A DNA stretch of 64,000 nucleotides, from assembly GCF_004362145.1 (NCBI RefSeq), contig NZ_SNXC01000017.1:46720-110719 (forward strand). Direction: 5' to 3'. The notes under the pieces were generated by a model. It made no database searches. It was given only the letters and a program-made list of their open reading frames with translations, and was not told the DNA's origin. Shown here piece by piece: positions 1 through 8,059 of the stretch (positions are counted from its first letter, which is position 1; each line of letters opens with the position of its first letter). The position numbers were made by a program, and so were the translations under genes. Source of the DNA: Marinomonas balearica. Lineage in GTDB: Bacteria > Pseudomonadota > Gammaproteobacteria > Pseudomonadales > Marinomonadaceae.

Positions 1-754
1 GGAAGTTAGAGCTTCCTAAGAAAGACGCAACAAAGGCATTGGGTGGTTTACGGTATAAGTCTTTGCCTGTGCCTAAACCAACGATTTTACCTTCTTTGAA
101 GATTGCGATGCGCTCTGATAAACGCATGGCTTCATCCTGATCGTGTGTGACGTAAATGATGGTGATGCCAAGTCTTTTATGGAGTAAACGCAACTCATCT
201 TGCAAGTCTTCTCGTAGTTTTTTATCCAAGGCTCCTAATGGTTCATCCATCAGCAATATATCTGGCTCGTATACAAGTGCTCTAGCAATCGCAACGCGTT
301 GCTTTTGACCTCCTGAAAGCATGGAAGGGCGACGATCTGCAAATGTTTCTAATTGAACCAGCTTTAGAATGTCATCGACTTTCTTATCTCGTTCCGCTTT
401 TGGGATCTTTCGAATATCTAAAGGGAAGCCAATATTGTCACGCACGTTCATATGAGGGAACAGGGAGTAGTGTTGAAACACCATTCCTATACCGCGTTTG
501 TGCGATGGAATTTGAATAAGCGAATGTTCGTTTAATAATATTTCGCCAGAGGTCGGTGTTTCGAACCCAGCAATCATAGACAGCGTCGTACTTTTACCAG
601 ACCCACTGGAGCCTAAAAAGGTAAGAAACTCACCTTTTTGAATGTTTAGATTGATGTGATCAACCGCGGTAAAGTTGCCGTATTCCTTGTTTAGAGACTG
701 TAAACACACTAAAGGGGAATGGGAAGAAGTGCCGTTGTTTGTTTGTAAGCTCAT
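1..754 (-). CDS. Polyamine-type ABC transporter ATPase (PotA-like), partial
   Basis: This is the nucleotide-binding subunit of an ABC importer and would energise uptake by the two permeases upstream. The visible 251 residues contain Walker A GSSGSGKST (about 48-56), the signature LSGGQKQRVAIARAL, Walker B ILLMDEPLGALD and the switch histidine in YVTHDQDEA, so the ATPase core is intact. The C-terminal regulatory domain usual in the PotA/FbpC group lies outside the window. The ATG at 754 has AGGAG nine bases upstream. It is the last visible gene of the minus-strand importer operon. The family is certain; the substrate is not, since PotA-type ATPases serve polyamines, ferric iron, and betaine- or opine-like solutes. 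Confidence 0.93.
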   Translation of the reverse strand, partial: MSLQTNNGTSSHSPLVCLQSLNKEYGNFTAVDHINLNIQKGEFLTFLGSSGSGKSTTLSMIAGFETPTSGEILLNEHSLIQIPSHKRGIGMVFQHYSLFPHMNVRDNIGFPLDIRKIPKAERDKKVDDILKLVQLETFADRRPSMLSGGQKQRVAIARALVYEPDILLMDEPLGALDKKLREDLQDELRLLHKRLGITIIYVTHDQDEAMRLSERIAIFKEGKIVGLGTGKDLYRKPPNAFVASFLGSSNF

Positions 755-775
755 ATCGATTCTCCTAGTGAGTGG

Positions 776-1579
776 TTAACGGTTGCTGTATCGACGGGCA
801 AGGCCAGCCATAACCATAATGATTAAAGAAAGAAAAATAAGAAGGGTCGATGCAACCGCGATGACAGGTGTAAGATCTTGTCGTAATGTCGACCACATTT
901 TTACTGGCAGTGTTTGCAATTCTGGACTGGCCATCATGACGCTGATTACAACCTCATCCCATGAAACAAGAAAGGCGAATAGAGCGCCTGCGAAGATACC
1001 CGGTTTAATAGAAGGGAAAGTCACCTTGAAAATGGCTTGTAGACGATGTGCTCCACAGATTACTGCCGCGTCTTCAATGGATTTATCGAATAAGCGTAAT
1101 GAATTGATAATCGAGATGACGGCGAACGGTAAAGCAACAATGACGTGACTCACGACAAAAGCAAACAGCGTTCCTGTTAGGCCTAAGTTTAAAAAGACGC
1201 CATAAACGGCGACTGCAATGATCACCACAGGGACAATCATCGGAAGGGTAAAAAGGCTGTATAAGTAGTCCCGACCTTTAAATTTTCCGCGTACTAAAGC
1301 AAACGACGCAGGCAGCGCGATTAGTGTTGCGATAACGGATGTCAGCAAAGCGACTTGGAGGCTTGTCATTGCCGAGTCGATCCACTGTGGGTTTTCAAAA
1401 AACTTTTCGTACCATTTTAACGTCCATTTTGGCGGTGGAAACACCAACCAACGAGACGAGCCAAACGACAAAGCAACGATAAAGAAGATAGGGAGCGCTA
1501 AAAAAGCCGCAATCGCGCCAGTGATTACATACAGCGATGATTTAAGCTTCCATCCCATAGAACCTTGAGAAAGTAGCAT
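776..1579 (-). CDS. ABC transporter permease, PotC-like
   Basis: Inner-membrane permease of a spermidine/putrescine-type importer, about 267 residues with six expected membrane segments. The coupling-loop EAA motif is visible as EDAAVICGAHRLQAIFKVTFP. I start it at ATG 1579 (MLLSQGSMGW), which has AGGAG upstream and follows the stop of the preceding permease by two bases. The open frame extends further upstream, but that part is in-frame read-through over the neighbouring gene. It pairs with the PotB-like permease to form the channel. Substrate unknown; context suggests an N-methylated or polyamine-like compound. Confidence 0.88.
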   Translation of the reverse strand: MLLSQGSMGWKLKSSLYVITGAIAAFLALPIFFIVALSFGSSRWLVFPPPKWTLKWYEKFFENPQWIDSAMTSLQVALLTSVIATLIALPASFALVRGKFKGRDYLYSLFTLPMIVPVVIIAVAVYGVFLNLGLTGTLFAFVVSHVIVALPFAVISIINSLRLFDKSIEDAAVICGAHRLQAIFKVTFPSIKPGIFAGALFAFLVSWDEVVISVMMASPELQTLPVKMWSTLRQDLTPVIAVASTLLIFLSLIIMVMAGLARRYSNR

Positions 1580-1581
1580 AA

Positions 1582-2433
1582 CTAGGCTCCTGTATTTGTT
1601 GAAACGGGTGAATCTGTTTGTACTTTCAGATAAAAGTAAAACATCACAATCGTTAGAATGATGAGCAATGCGGCCGACGCACTTGCAAGCCCCCAATTTA
1701 AGAAGGTTTGGATTTGCTGAACGATAAATTCAGGCAACATCATGTTCTCAACGCCTCCTAGTAATGCCGGAGTAACGTAGTAACCCAATGACATAACAAA
1801 CACCATTAAAGCGCCTGAAAATAGACCGGGCTTACAAAGAGGTAAGAAAATTCTAAAGAAAACGGTGCGTGCTGGCGCGCCACAAATCGAAGCTGCCTGC
1901 AAAACCATTGGATCGATCGCACTCATACACGCCTGCAAAGGCAAAACAACGAATGGGATCATAATGTAGCTCATACCGATAATTACGCCGGTTAGGTTGT
2001 GAACCATTGTGATGGGCTCGTCAATAATCCCAATCGCCATTAAGGTTTTATTTATAACACCGGAGGTTTGAAGCAATACCAACCATGAATACGTTCGAGC
2101 AAGCAAGCTTGTCCACATTGACAAGAGAATCACACCCAGAAGCCAGCGTCCCCAGCCATTTGGCATGAGCGTAATGCACCAAGCGAGAGGGAAACCGAGC
2201 ACGAGTGAAATAACGGTCACCAGAGTGGCTACGAGAAAGGTGTTAGAAAGAACTTGAACATAGGTCGATGTGGCTAGAAGTTGTTCAAAGTTTTGCAAGC
2301 CGAAACTTGGCTCAGTTAAACTTCTGAGTAAAAGACCTGCTAGGGGGATGAGAAAAAATACACATAAAAACAGCAGAATAGGGATTAATAGAGTACCTTC
2401 CCGCCACTTTTTTCTCGACAAAGTCATATACAT
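1582..2433 (-). CDS. ABC transporter permease, PotB-like
   Basis: Integral membrane permease of 283 residues, usual for PotB. It starts with a basic cytoplasmic stretch and a first membrane segment (about residues 16-36). The EAA loop appears as QAASICGAPARTVFFRIFLP in the last third. It is separated from the binding-protein gene by about 200 bases that hold a perfect hairpin, and is followed almost directly by the second permease. The MYMTLSRKK start at 2433 has AAGG eight bases upstream; ATG 2427 is an alternative. The permease assignment is firm; the substrate is inferred only from neighbouring genes. Confidence 0.88.
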   Translation of the reverse strand: MYMTLSRKKWREGTLLIPILLFLCVFFLIPLAGLLLRSLTEPSFGLQNFEQLLATSTYVQVLSNTFLVATLVTVISLVLGFPLAWCITLMPNGWGRWLLGVILLSMWTSLLARTYSWLVLLQTSGVINKTLMAIGIIDEPITMVHNLTGVIIGMSYIMIPFVVLPLQACMSAIDPMVLQAASICGAPARTVFFRIFLPLCKPGLFSGALMVFVMSLGYYVTPALLGGVENMMLPEFIVQQIQTFLNWGLASASAALLIILTIVMFYFYLKVQTDSPVSTNTGA

Positions 2434-2566
2434 GGTTGCGTACCTTAAAGCGTGAAAACAGTGCTATACGATGTGTATCGTGCAGATGGAGTTCTCTTAA
2501 TACTGGGCTTTTAATTCTGGACAAAGCAGGATGGCGCAGGCCTTCCTAAAACAGTGGACTGATGAA

Positions 2567-2598
2567 TTGCCCTGATAATGAAGTCGCTATCAGGGCAA
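2567..2598. terminator. Perfect stem-loop between binding-protein and permease genes
   Basis: The arms TTGCCCTGATA (2567-2577) and TATCAGGGCAA (2588-2598) pair perfectly over 11 bp. The hairpin lies directly after the minus-strand binding-protein gene and before the permease genes. There is no strong T run, so a partial terminator or an mRNA-stabilising hairpin that raises binding-protein expression fits better than a full stop. Confidence 0.6.
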
Positions 2599-2632
2599 TA
2601 AAACCAAAGTTAAAACCGAAGCTTATTAAGGT

Positions 2633-3652
2633 CTATTTCAGTAGCCACTCATTCCAGCTTTTAGCAATATCTGGGCCATGCTCAGCCCAATATTTATAAT
2701 CTAGAGACACCTGATCATCAGCGTAAGTTGTTGGCATAAATGCCATTAAGTCTTCACTGATCATAGAATCGCTTTCTTTGTTGATCGGAGAAAATGCCGT
2801 TAATTCAGCAAAATCTGCCTGACCTTGTGCGCTGGTGGAGTAGGCTAAAAATTTCATTGCAGCATCTTTGTTTTTAGCGCCTTTTGGAATGACTAGGAAA
2901 TCAGACATTACAAGGTTTTGTTCCCAGCTCACGCCTACTGGTATGCCGTCTTCTTGCAGGGCAAACATACGACCGTTCCAGAATTGTCCCATTGACACTT
3001 CGCCTGAGGCTAGCAACTGCTGAGATTGAGCACCGCCACCCCACCAAATAATGTCTTTTTTGATGGTATCAAGCTTTTTGAACGCACGATCTAGATCAAG
3101 AGGGTATAGATCGGATTCGGAAACACCATCAGCAAGTAAGGCTAACTCGATTACGCCAGGGCTTGGCCATTTGTAAAGTGCTCGCTTGCCGGGGAAGGTT
3201 TCAGTATCGAACAATGCTGACCATCCCGCTGGTTGACCTGAAATTTTGCCCATGTTGTACGCGAGTACGAATGAGAAATAGAAGGAGCCGATACCGTAAT
3301 CGGATACGAATCTAGGGTCGATATTTGATTTATCGATAATGGAGAAATCAAGCGGTTCAAGTAGGCCTTCTTTCGCTGCACGGTAGGCGAAATCAACTTC
3401 TACGTCGACTATGTCCCACTGAACGTTGCCACTTTCTACCATGGCTTTTAGTTTGCCGTAGTCTGTTGGACCGTCTTGAATGACTTTGATGCCTGTTTTA
3501 CCTGTGAAAGGGGTTGCCCAAGCTTCTTTTTGAGCGTCTTGTGTAGAGCCGCCCCAACTGACAAAGTTTACGGATTCTTGTGCATAACCTTGAGTAACGC
3601 CTGCGCAGCATGCTGCGGCAATGATCGCTCCTCGTATTGTGTTCATCATCAT
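2633..3652 (-). CDS. Periplasmic solute-binding protein, PotD-like
   Basis: Extracellular solute-binding protein of about 339 residues with a Sec signal peptide (MMMNTIRGAIIAAACC to about GYAQ, cleavage before ESVNF). The mature start VNFVSWGGSTQDAQKEAW is typical of PotD/FbpA-type periplasmic proteins. I place the start at 3652 because AAGGA sits a few bases upstream; two further ATG codons follow immediately, and the longer frame adds an implausible leader. It is the first gene of the importer operon and has an ATGGTATACCAT operator about 140 bases upstream. It would bind the substrate of the divergent catabolic operon. The exact ligand cannot be read from sequence. Confidence 0.88.
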   Translation of the reverse strand: MMMNTIRGAIIAAACCAGVTQGYAQESVNFVSWGGSTQDAQKEAWATPFTGKTGIKVIQDGPTDYGKLKAMVESGNVQWDIVDVEVDFAYRAAKEGLLEPLDFSIIDKSNIDPRFVSDYGIGSFYFSFVLAYNMGKISGQPAGWSALFDTETFPGKRALYKWPSPGVIELALLADGVSESDLYPLDLDRAFKKLDTIKKDIIWWGGGAQSQQLLASGEVSMGQFWNGRMFALQEDGIPVGVSWEQNLVMSDFLVIPKGAKNKDAAMKFLAYSTSAQGQADFAELTAFSPINKESDSMISEDLMAFMPTTYADDQVSLDYKYWAEHGPDIAKSWNEWLLK

Positions 3653-4000
3653 GTTCTGTTCCTTTTGTGCTTTTAAATAGTTTTTGGTTTGAAACAATTG
3701 ATGCAATGGTTGTTGCCACTGGATACATGATTATTAGCACTCTTATTGGTGTTTTTAGTTGAGTGAAAAATAACCTTGAAGTTCCATAATATGGTATACC
3801 ATTTTTTATGCAAGTACTGATGTGGTTTTTTTTATGTACTTAAATTTCATTGATCAAAGTATTTTCGATCGTGTTAGAAAATTGGGAAAAAGAGGGGGCT
3901 CGATGATCGTTCATCGAGCAGTAACACAGTAGCGTGCCATTTAAGTGAGCACGGTTGATGGTGAACGGACAAATGTTATTTGCCCAATGTTGGGCGGAAT
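3653..4000. other. Importer promoter region, no gene
   Basis: This stretch separates the DUF1330 gene from the binding-protein gene. It contains the palindromic operator at 3791-3802, and a small hairpin GCCCAA/TTGGGC at 3982-3995 just past the DUF1330 stop that may end that transcript. I see no coding sequence; a short minus-strand frame here lacks a ribosome-binding site and family features. Confidence 0.6.
3791..3802. promoter_or_regulatory. Palindromic operator ATGGTATACCAT, copy 1
   Basis: A perfect 12-bp palindrome upstream of the binding-protein gene. The same 12 bases occur at 5601-5612 between the GntR gene and the divergent operon. The TGGTATACCA core resembles operators reported for FadR/FCD-type GntR regulators. 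Binding by the local GntR is inferred from this matched placement. Confidence 0.65.
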
Positions 4001-4294
4001 TTACGCGAGTCCCTTCATAATAAGAATATGGGCGTGAGAGCAATCTTTTCTGTGCTCTCTTGCGGCTTGATACTCAGGAGACTGGTAACAGGCTAACGCT
4101 GTTTCGTAGGTATCAAATTCAAATACAACGGCACGATCAGGTGCAGAATCAAACCCTTCAATAACGGTAACGTTTTCACCTCTTGATAGCATTTTTGCAC
4201 CGTATTTTTTTAGCGCATCTGGCGCTAAAGCGAGGTAATCTTGATATTGATCTTGGTTATGAACATCAACAAAAGCGATCCAATATCCTTTCAT
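4001..4294 (-). CDS. DUF1330 family protein
   Basis: A 97-residue ferredoxin-like-fold protein of the DUF1330 family, recognisable by the N-terminal GYWIAFVDVHNQDQYQDY and by VIEGFDSAPDRAVVFEFDTYE before a final amphipathic part. Members are small dimeric alpha/beta-barrel proteins, often beside degradation genes, and no reaction is established. It lies 15 bases downstream of the carboxymuconolactone-decarboxylase-like gene and is co-oriented with the GntR gene, so the three probably form one unit. A ring- or amide-processing role in the adjacent pathway is possible but unproven. Confidence 0.8.
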   Translation of the reverse strand: MKGYWIAFVDVHNQDQYQDYLALAPDALKKYGAKMLSRGENVTVIEGFDSAPDRAVVFEFDTYETALACYQSPEYQAAREHRKDCSHAHILIMKGLA

Positions 4295-4309
4295 AAAATC
4301 ACACCTCTT

Positions 4310-4708
4310 TTATTCTGAATCCTTTGCGGCTAACAGCCCACGTTCAGTAAGAATTGGTCGAGCGAGTCGGAAACACTCTACTCCTTGAGGAACCCCGCAG
4401 TAGATGGCGATGCTATGAATGATCGCGCGAATTTCTTCAAGAGAGACGCCATTATTGATGGCTCCATTAAGGTGGAGTTCCCATTCTTCCATCTTTCCAA
4501 GCGCAGCTATCATGGTTAGATTCATCATAGAGCGTGTTTTCGGCTCAATGGCATCGTCACCCCAACCGAATCCCCAGCACCACTCTGTCATTGCTTCTTG
4601 AAAAGGGCGATTAAAGTCATCTGCTTTTGCAAGATTGTTTTCAACGTATTCCGCACCTAAAGTCGATTTACGTTGTTCCAAGCCTAGTTCAAATCGTTCT
4701 TTGTTCAT
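4310..4708 (-). CDS. Carboxymuconolactone decarboxylase family protein
   Basis: A 132-residue all-helical protein of the carboxymuconolactone decarboxylase (CMD/AhpD) superfamily. Recognisable parts are EWCWGFGWGDDAIEPKTRSMMNLTMIAALG and, further on, LEEIRAIIHSIAIYCGVPQGVECFRLA; its length matches PcaC-type members. It lacks the AhpD CxxC, so it is not a peroxidase-type member. Family enzymes act on lactones or small ring-opened acids. Here it sits between the regulator and DUF1330 and divergently faces a monooxygenase operon, so processing of a ring-cleavage product is plausible. The true substrate is unknown. Confidence 0.82.
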   Translation of the reverse strand: MNKERFELGLEQRKSTLGAEYVENNLAKADDFNRPFQEAMTEWCWGFGWGDDAIEPKTRSMMNLTMIAALGKMEEWELHLNGAINNGVSLEEIRAIIHSIAIYCGVPQGVECFRLARPILTERGLLAAKDSE

Positions 4709-4839
4709 CTGTTACCTCATAGTGATTGAAAGAGGCTGAAAATCAGCCTCCGTTGTTTTCATCTCATTAGAGAAAGTAGCGATCAAGTCGAGAGGGTTTA
4801 AGCGGTTGAGTGTATCTTTATCTCGCTTTTTTCATCGGC

Positions 4840-5505
4840 TTAACCTTTTTGACCGTTCTGATCAAGATGAGTGGTTATTTCGTATGCTTCCTTTAAGTGT
4901 CTAGCGCAGATATCGCCTGCTTTTTTTGCGTTCTTTTCTTCCATCGCTTTTACAATGTCGTAAAGGTCTTTAGGTCCTGACTTTTTACGACCACTTGTGC
5001 TGAGAGTTAACCCTCGCAATCTTGATATTCTAGAATTTAGCTGCGCGACGAGATCCCAAGAAACATGTCGTTCGGCGGTTTTAAAGATGAGCTCGTAAAA
5101 CTCTGTTGTCAGTACAAGCCCTGTTTTTATGTCATCTTTTTCAAGCGAAGATGCAATTTCTTTTTGCAGTTGGTACAGAGTATCGATAACGTCTTTCGAG
5201 GCTTTCTCACAACAGGCTGTCACTGCTGAACATTCAAGAAGAGCACGGATTTCGTATATTTCTTTTATTTCGTCTTCGCTCAGGGATGCGACGACAAAAC
5301 CAGAATTAGGAATGCCAACCACGAGCCGTTCGCTTTCTAAGTGCCGGATGCATTCTCTTACGACGGTTCGGCTCACTCCCATTGTTTCACACAAATTGCG
5401 TTCAACTAGTCGGGCTCCTGGTTTTAGCACATTCCCGGTAATTGCGTCCCTTAAAGATTCTAAGGCATTTTCTTTGAGTGTTTTCGGGCGCTCGACCTTT
5501 AACAT
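4840..5505 (-). CDS. GntR family (FCD) transcriptional regulator
   Basis: A 221-residue FadR-subfamily GntR regulator. Residues about 5-70 form the winged helix (LKPGARLVERNLCETMGVSRTVVRECIRHLESERLV), followed by an FCD effector domain (EDEIKEIYEIRALLECSAVTACC onward) that normally binds an organic acid, often through a metal. It lies between the importer/CMD genes and the divergent AA_synth operon. Two identical palindromes at 3791 and 5601 are the likely operators, so it probably controls both uptake and catabolism and itself. The effector would be the imported substrate or an intermediate. Confidence 0.9.
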   Translation of the reverse strand: MLKVERPKTLKENALESLRDAITGNVLKPGARLVERNLCETMGVSRTVVRECIRHLESERLVVGIPNSGFVVASLSEDEIKEIYEIRALLECSAVTACCEKASKDVIDTLYQLQKEIASSLEKDDIKTGLVLTTEFYELIFKTAERHVSWDLVAQLNSRISRLRGLTLSTSGRKKSGPKDLYDIVKAMEEKNAKKAGDICARHLKEAYEITTHLDQNGQKG

Positions 5506-5599
5506 TCGACTTTTCCTTCCTCAATACAAATCAATAGTAGAGCGATTTTAGCACATTTATGATTGCACAATATTAGATAGTATGTTTATGTTTCCATAT

Positions 5600-5613
5600 T
5601 ATGGTATACCATA
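5600..5613. promoter_or_regulatory. Palindromic operator TATGGTATACCATA, copy 2
   Basis: A perfect 14-bp palindrome in the divergent promoter region between gntR (start 5505) and the AA_synth gene (start 5755). Its inner 12 bases are identical to the site at 3791-3802. The position suits simultaneous control of gntR and the plus-strand operon. Confidence 0.68.
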
Positions 5614-5754
5614 TGACATCGTGACTGTGTTGTCACTCTTTGTCTTTAGTGCGTTTGTCTTTATCGCACGCTTAACTTCTCACGAAGTTCGAGGCTGCAT
5701 AACGATAAAGAGGTCATTGATACACCGACAAAATACAACTGTTAGGAATTGAGT

Positions 5755-6354
5755 ATGAGTTTAGAAATTCGAAAAATAGTGAGCTTTGAAGAAGAAACTT
5801 TCATTGAGGGTTTTAAAGAAGCAGAGAAGCCTCTGCGTATGTTTGCAGTTGCTGCTGTTGTAAAAAACCCGTGGGCAGGTCAATACGTTGAAGATTTGCG
5901 CCCTGTTGTACGAGATTACGGCCCACAACTGGGTGAACTGCTAACGAACAAAATCTGCGAGTTGGCGGGTGGCGCTGAAAACATAGAAGCATTTGGTAAA
6001 GCGGCAGTCGTTGGGTTAAACGGCGAAATTGAACACGCCTCCGCACTGATTCACACCTTACATTTCGGAAATTTCTATCGTGAAGCGGTAGAGGCTAAGT
6101 CATTCTTGTCGTTTACCAATACTCGTGGGCCGGCAAATGCGCCTATTTCTGTTCCAATGATGGATAAAAACGATGGGGGACGCCGCTCTCATTACTTAAC
6201 ACTGCAATTCAATATTAATGATGCGCCGTGTGCCGATGAAATCGTCGTTGTTTTAGGCGGCTCTTCGGGCGGTCGTCCTCATCATAGAATCGGTGATCGC
6301 TATCAAGAGCTTAAGGAGTTGGGACATGACATTGAAAATCCCGCAGCGGTCTAA
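5755..6354 (+). CDS. AA_synth (DUF1185) family protein
   Basis: A protein of 199 residues matching my recollection of the 'amino acid synthesis' family PF06684/DUF1185. Family-like parts are MFAVAAVVKNPWAGQYVEDL near the N-terminus, the central EIEHASALIHTLHFGN and the late VVVLGGSSGGRPHHRIGDR. The biochemical role is not established despite the name. ATG 5755 is preferred over the upstream TTG because AGGAA lies correctly spaced before it. It is the first gene of a five-gene operon and overlaps the next gene by 29 bases. Recurrent association with monooxygenase operons suggests a binding or hydrolytic step; this is inference. Confidence 0.78.
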   Translation: MSLEIRKIVSFEEETFIEGFKEAEKPLRMFAVAAVVKNPWAGQYVEDLRPVVRDYGPQLGELLTNKICELAGGAENIEAFGKAAVVGLNGEIEHASALIHTLHFGNFYREAVEAKSFLSFTNTRGPANAPISVPMMDKNDGGRRSHYLTLQFNINDAPCADEIVVVLGGSSGGRPHHRIGDRYQELKELGHDIENPAAV

Positions 6355-7141
6355 GTCCATTACAGGACTGTCGTATGTGACATTAGGGCAAGGTGATCCA
6401 CTTGTCCTAATTCATGGTGTGGGGTTGAAGTTGGAAGCTTGGTTCCGACAATTGGACGTTTTAGCTGAGCAATTCACCGTGTACCTGGTCGATATGCCAG
6501 GACACGGAGAAAGTGAATTGATGCCTGAGTGCACGTCGATTTCAGCCTACACAGATGTGATTGCTAAATGGATTGAGTGCGACATCCAAGCGCCTGTTGT
6601 AATTGCAGGGCACTCTATGGGGTCAATGATTGCGTTAAATTTTGGTATTCGAAACACACAAAGTTGTCGAGGTATCATCGCAATGAACTCAGTGTATCAG
6701 CGTTCAGAAGCTGCAAAGCGCGCAGTTTATGAGCGAGTTCAAGAAATAAAACAAGACATCGACAGTTTGGATGTCACTGCACCGGTAAAACGCTGGTTTG
6801 ATTTCCCTCTTGAGGGAGAAAGCAAAATAAACGCTGAACTTTGTGCTCAATGGTTGAGTCAGGCCAACCTAGACGGTTATAGCCAAGCGTATGAAATATT
6901 TTGTATGAATGATGGCCCGTTAGACACCGATCTTGAAAATCTAGCCTTGCCAACTCTTTTTATAACTGGCGAAGGAGATCCAAATTCTTCTCCCTTAATG
7001 TCGTCTCGAATGGCCCAGTTGTGCCCGAGCGGGCAAGTTTATGTTGTTGAGCAAGCTCGCCACATGGCTCCAATGACCCATTCAGATGAAATAAACCCAT
7101 TAGTGATCGAATTCTCTAAGCGCTGTTTTAATTCAGCATAG
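6326..7141 (+). CDS. Alpha/beta hydrolase
   Basis: An alpha/beta-hydrolase-fold enzyme of about 271 residues. The oxyanion region LIHGVGLKLEAWFRQ, the nucleophile elbow GHSMGSM (Ser) and a C-terminal histidine in QARHMAPMTH are visible, and an acidic residue in FITGEGDPN completes a plausible triad. The start ATG 6326 has AAGGAG upstream and overlaps the previous gene. In the trigonelline pathway of Acinetobacter a hydrolase of this fold (TgnD) removes the N-methylformamide group, which fits this operon. The specific amide or ester cleaved here is unknown. Confidence 0.86.
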   Translation: MTLKIPQRSKSITGLSYVTLGQGDPLVLIHGVGLKLEAWFRQLDVLAEQFTVYLVDMPGHGESELMPECTSISAYTDVIAKWIECDIQAPVVIAGHSMGSMIALNFGIRNTQSCRGIIAMNSVYQRSEAAKRAVYERVQEIKQDIDSLDVTAPVKRWFDFPLEGESKINAELCAQWLSQANLDGYSQAYEIFCMNDGPLDTDLENLALPTLFITGEGDPNSSPLMSSRMAQLCPSGQVYVVEQARHMAPMTHSDEINPLVIEFSKRCFNSA

Positions 7142-7150
7142 GAGGTTTTT

Positions 7151-8059
7151 ATGAGTGATTTTGATGTACGCGAATTACGTAATGCTTTCGGATCGTTTTT
7201 AACGGGCGTAACGATTGTTACCGCCGTCAGTAAAAGTGGCGAAAAAGTCGGTTTTACTGCGAATTCTTTTACCTCTGTTTCTATGGATCCGCCATTATTG
7301 TTGGTGTGCCCTGCAACGAGGTTATCAAGCTATGATATCTTTGAGTCGTGTGATCATTTTGCCGTAAGTATATTGGCCGAAGATCAGCAAGACGCATCCA
7401 ATATTTTTGCAGGTTCAAAAGGCGATCGTTTTGCTCAAGTCGCGTGGCACGAAGATGAGTTTGGCTCTCCATTGATAGACGGAGCGGTTACGCATTTTTC
7501 GTGTTCTTCATTCCAAAAAGTGCCTGCTGGCGATCATTTGCTTCTTATTGGTGAAGTAAAAGGGTTCTCAAGTTCTGAGAAATTTGGATTAGGCTACGCG
7601 AAAGGCGGGTATTTCAGCCTAGGGATGGAGCACAAAGCGGAAGAACATACTGACGCGGCTATCGCTCAAGTCGGAAGCTTAGTGGAATATCAAGATGCTC
7701 TATTACTCAAAAAAACCTCTGAAGGATATAGCTTGCCAGAAACATCCATGGCAGCGGGGCGCTCTTCACAATCCTCATTAAAAGAATACTTCCATTCGAT
7801 CGGGATCAGTGCCGAGGTAGGTCAGGTTTTCTCCGTATATGAAAAAAGCCAAACTGGCAGTTTTAGTGCCTACTACCGAGCCGAAGCAAATTCAAAATGC
7901 GATGTTGCAGAGTGCGAATTTGTGTCATTTGACGCGTTAAGTGGCGTTACTTTTGCTTCTTCAGACATCGCGTCGATGGTGTCGCGCTATGTAGAAGAAA
8001 AACAAAATGGCGTATTTCGTTTGTATATTGGTAATGAAAAAGAAGGAGAGGTGCGATGA
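7151..8059 (+). CDS. Flavin reductase with C-terminal extension
   Basis: The first 160 or so residues form a HpaC/RutF-type flavin reductase domain (FGSFLTGVTIVTAVSKSGE, GFTANSFTSVSMDPPLLLVC, DHLLLIGEV), which supplies reduced FMN/FAD to a monooxygenase. At 302 residues it is far longer than the usual 160-190. The extra 140 residues (from about 175: VGSLVEYQDALLLKK to the end) look like a Nudix-type fold lacking the Nudix catalytic box; that reading is inference. AGGAGG precedes the ATG. It overlaps the luciferase-like gene by ATGA, as expected of two subunits of one two-component oxygenase. Trigonelline oxygenase reductases (TgnB) are similarly long, as I recall. Confidence 0.87.
   Translation: MSDFDVRELRNAFGSFLTGVTIVTAVSKSGEKVGFTANSFTSVSMDPPLLLVCPATRLSSYDIFESCDHFAVSILAEDQQDASNIFAGSKGDRFAQVAWHEDEFGSPLIDGAVTHFSCSSFQKVPAGDHLLLIGEVKGFSSSEKFGLGYAKGGYFSLGMEHKAEEHTDAAIAQVGSLVEYQDALLLKKTSEGYSLPETSMAAGRSSQSSLKEYFHSIGISAEVGQVFSVYEKSQTGSFSAYYRAEANSKCDVAECEFVSFDALSGVTFASSDIASMVSRYVEEKQNGVFRLYIGNEKEGEVR

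Noticed and set aside
783..1148. 121-residue plus-strand frame
   Set aside because: Antisense shadow of the PotC-like permease; no start signal.
3840..4043. 67-residue minus-strand frame
   Set aside because: It overlaps the DUF1330 end in another frame and has no family features or ribosome site.
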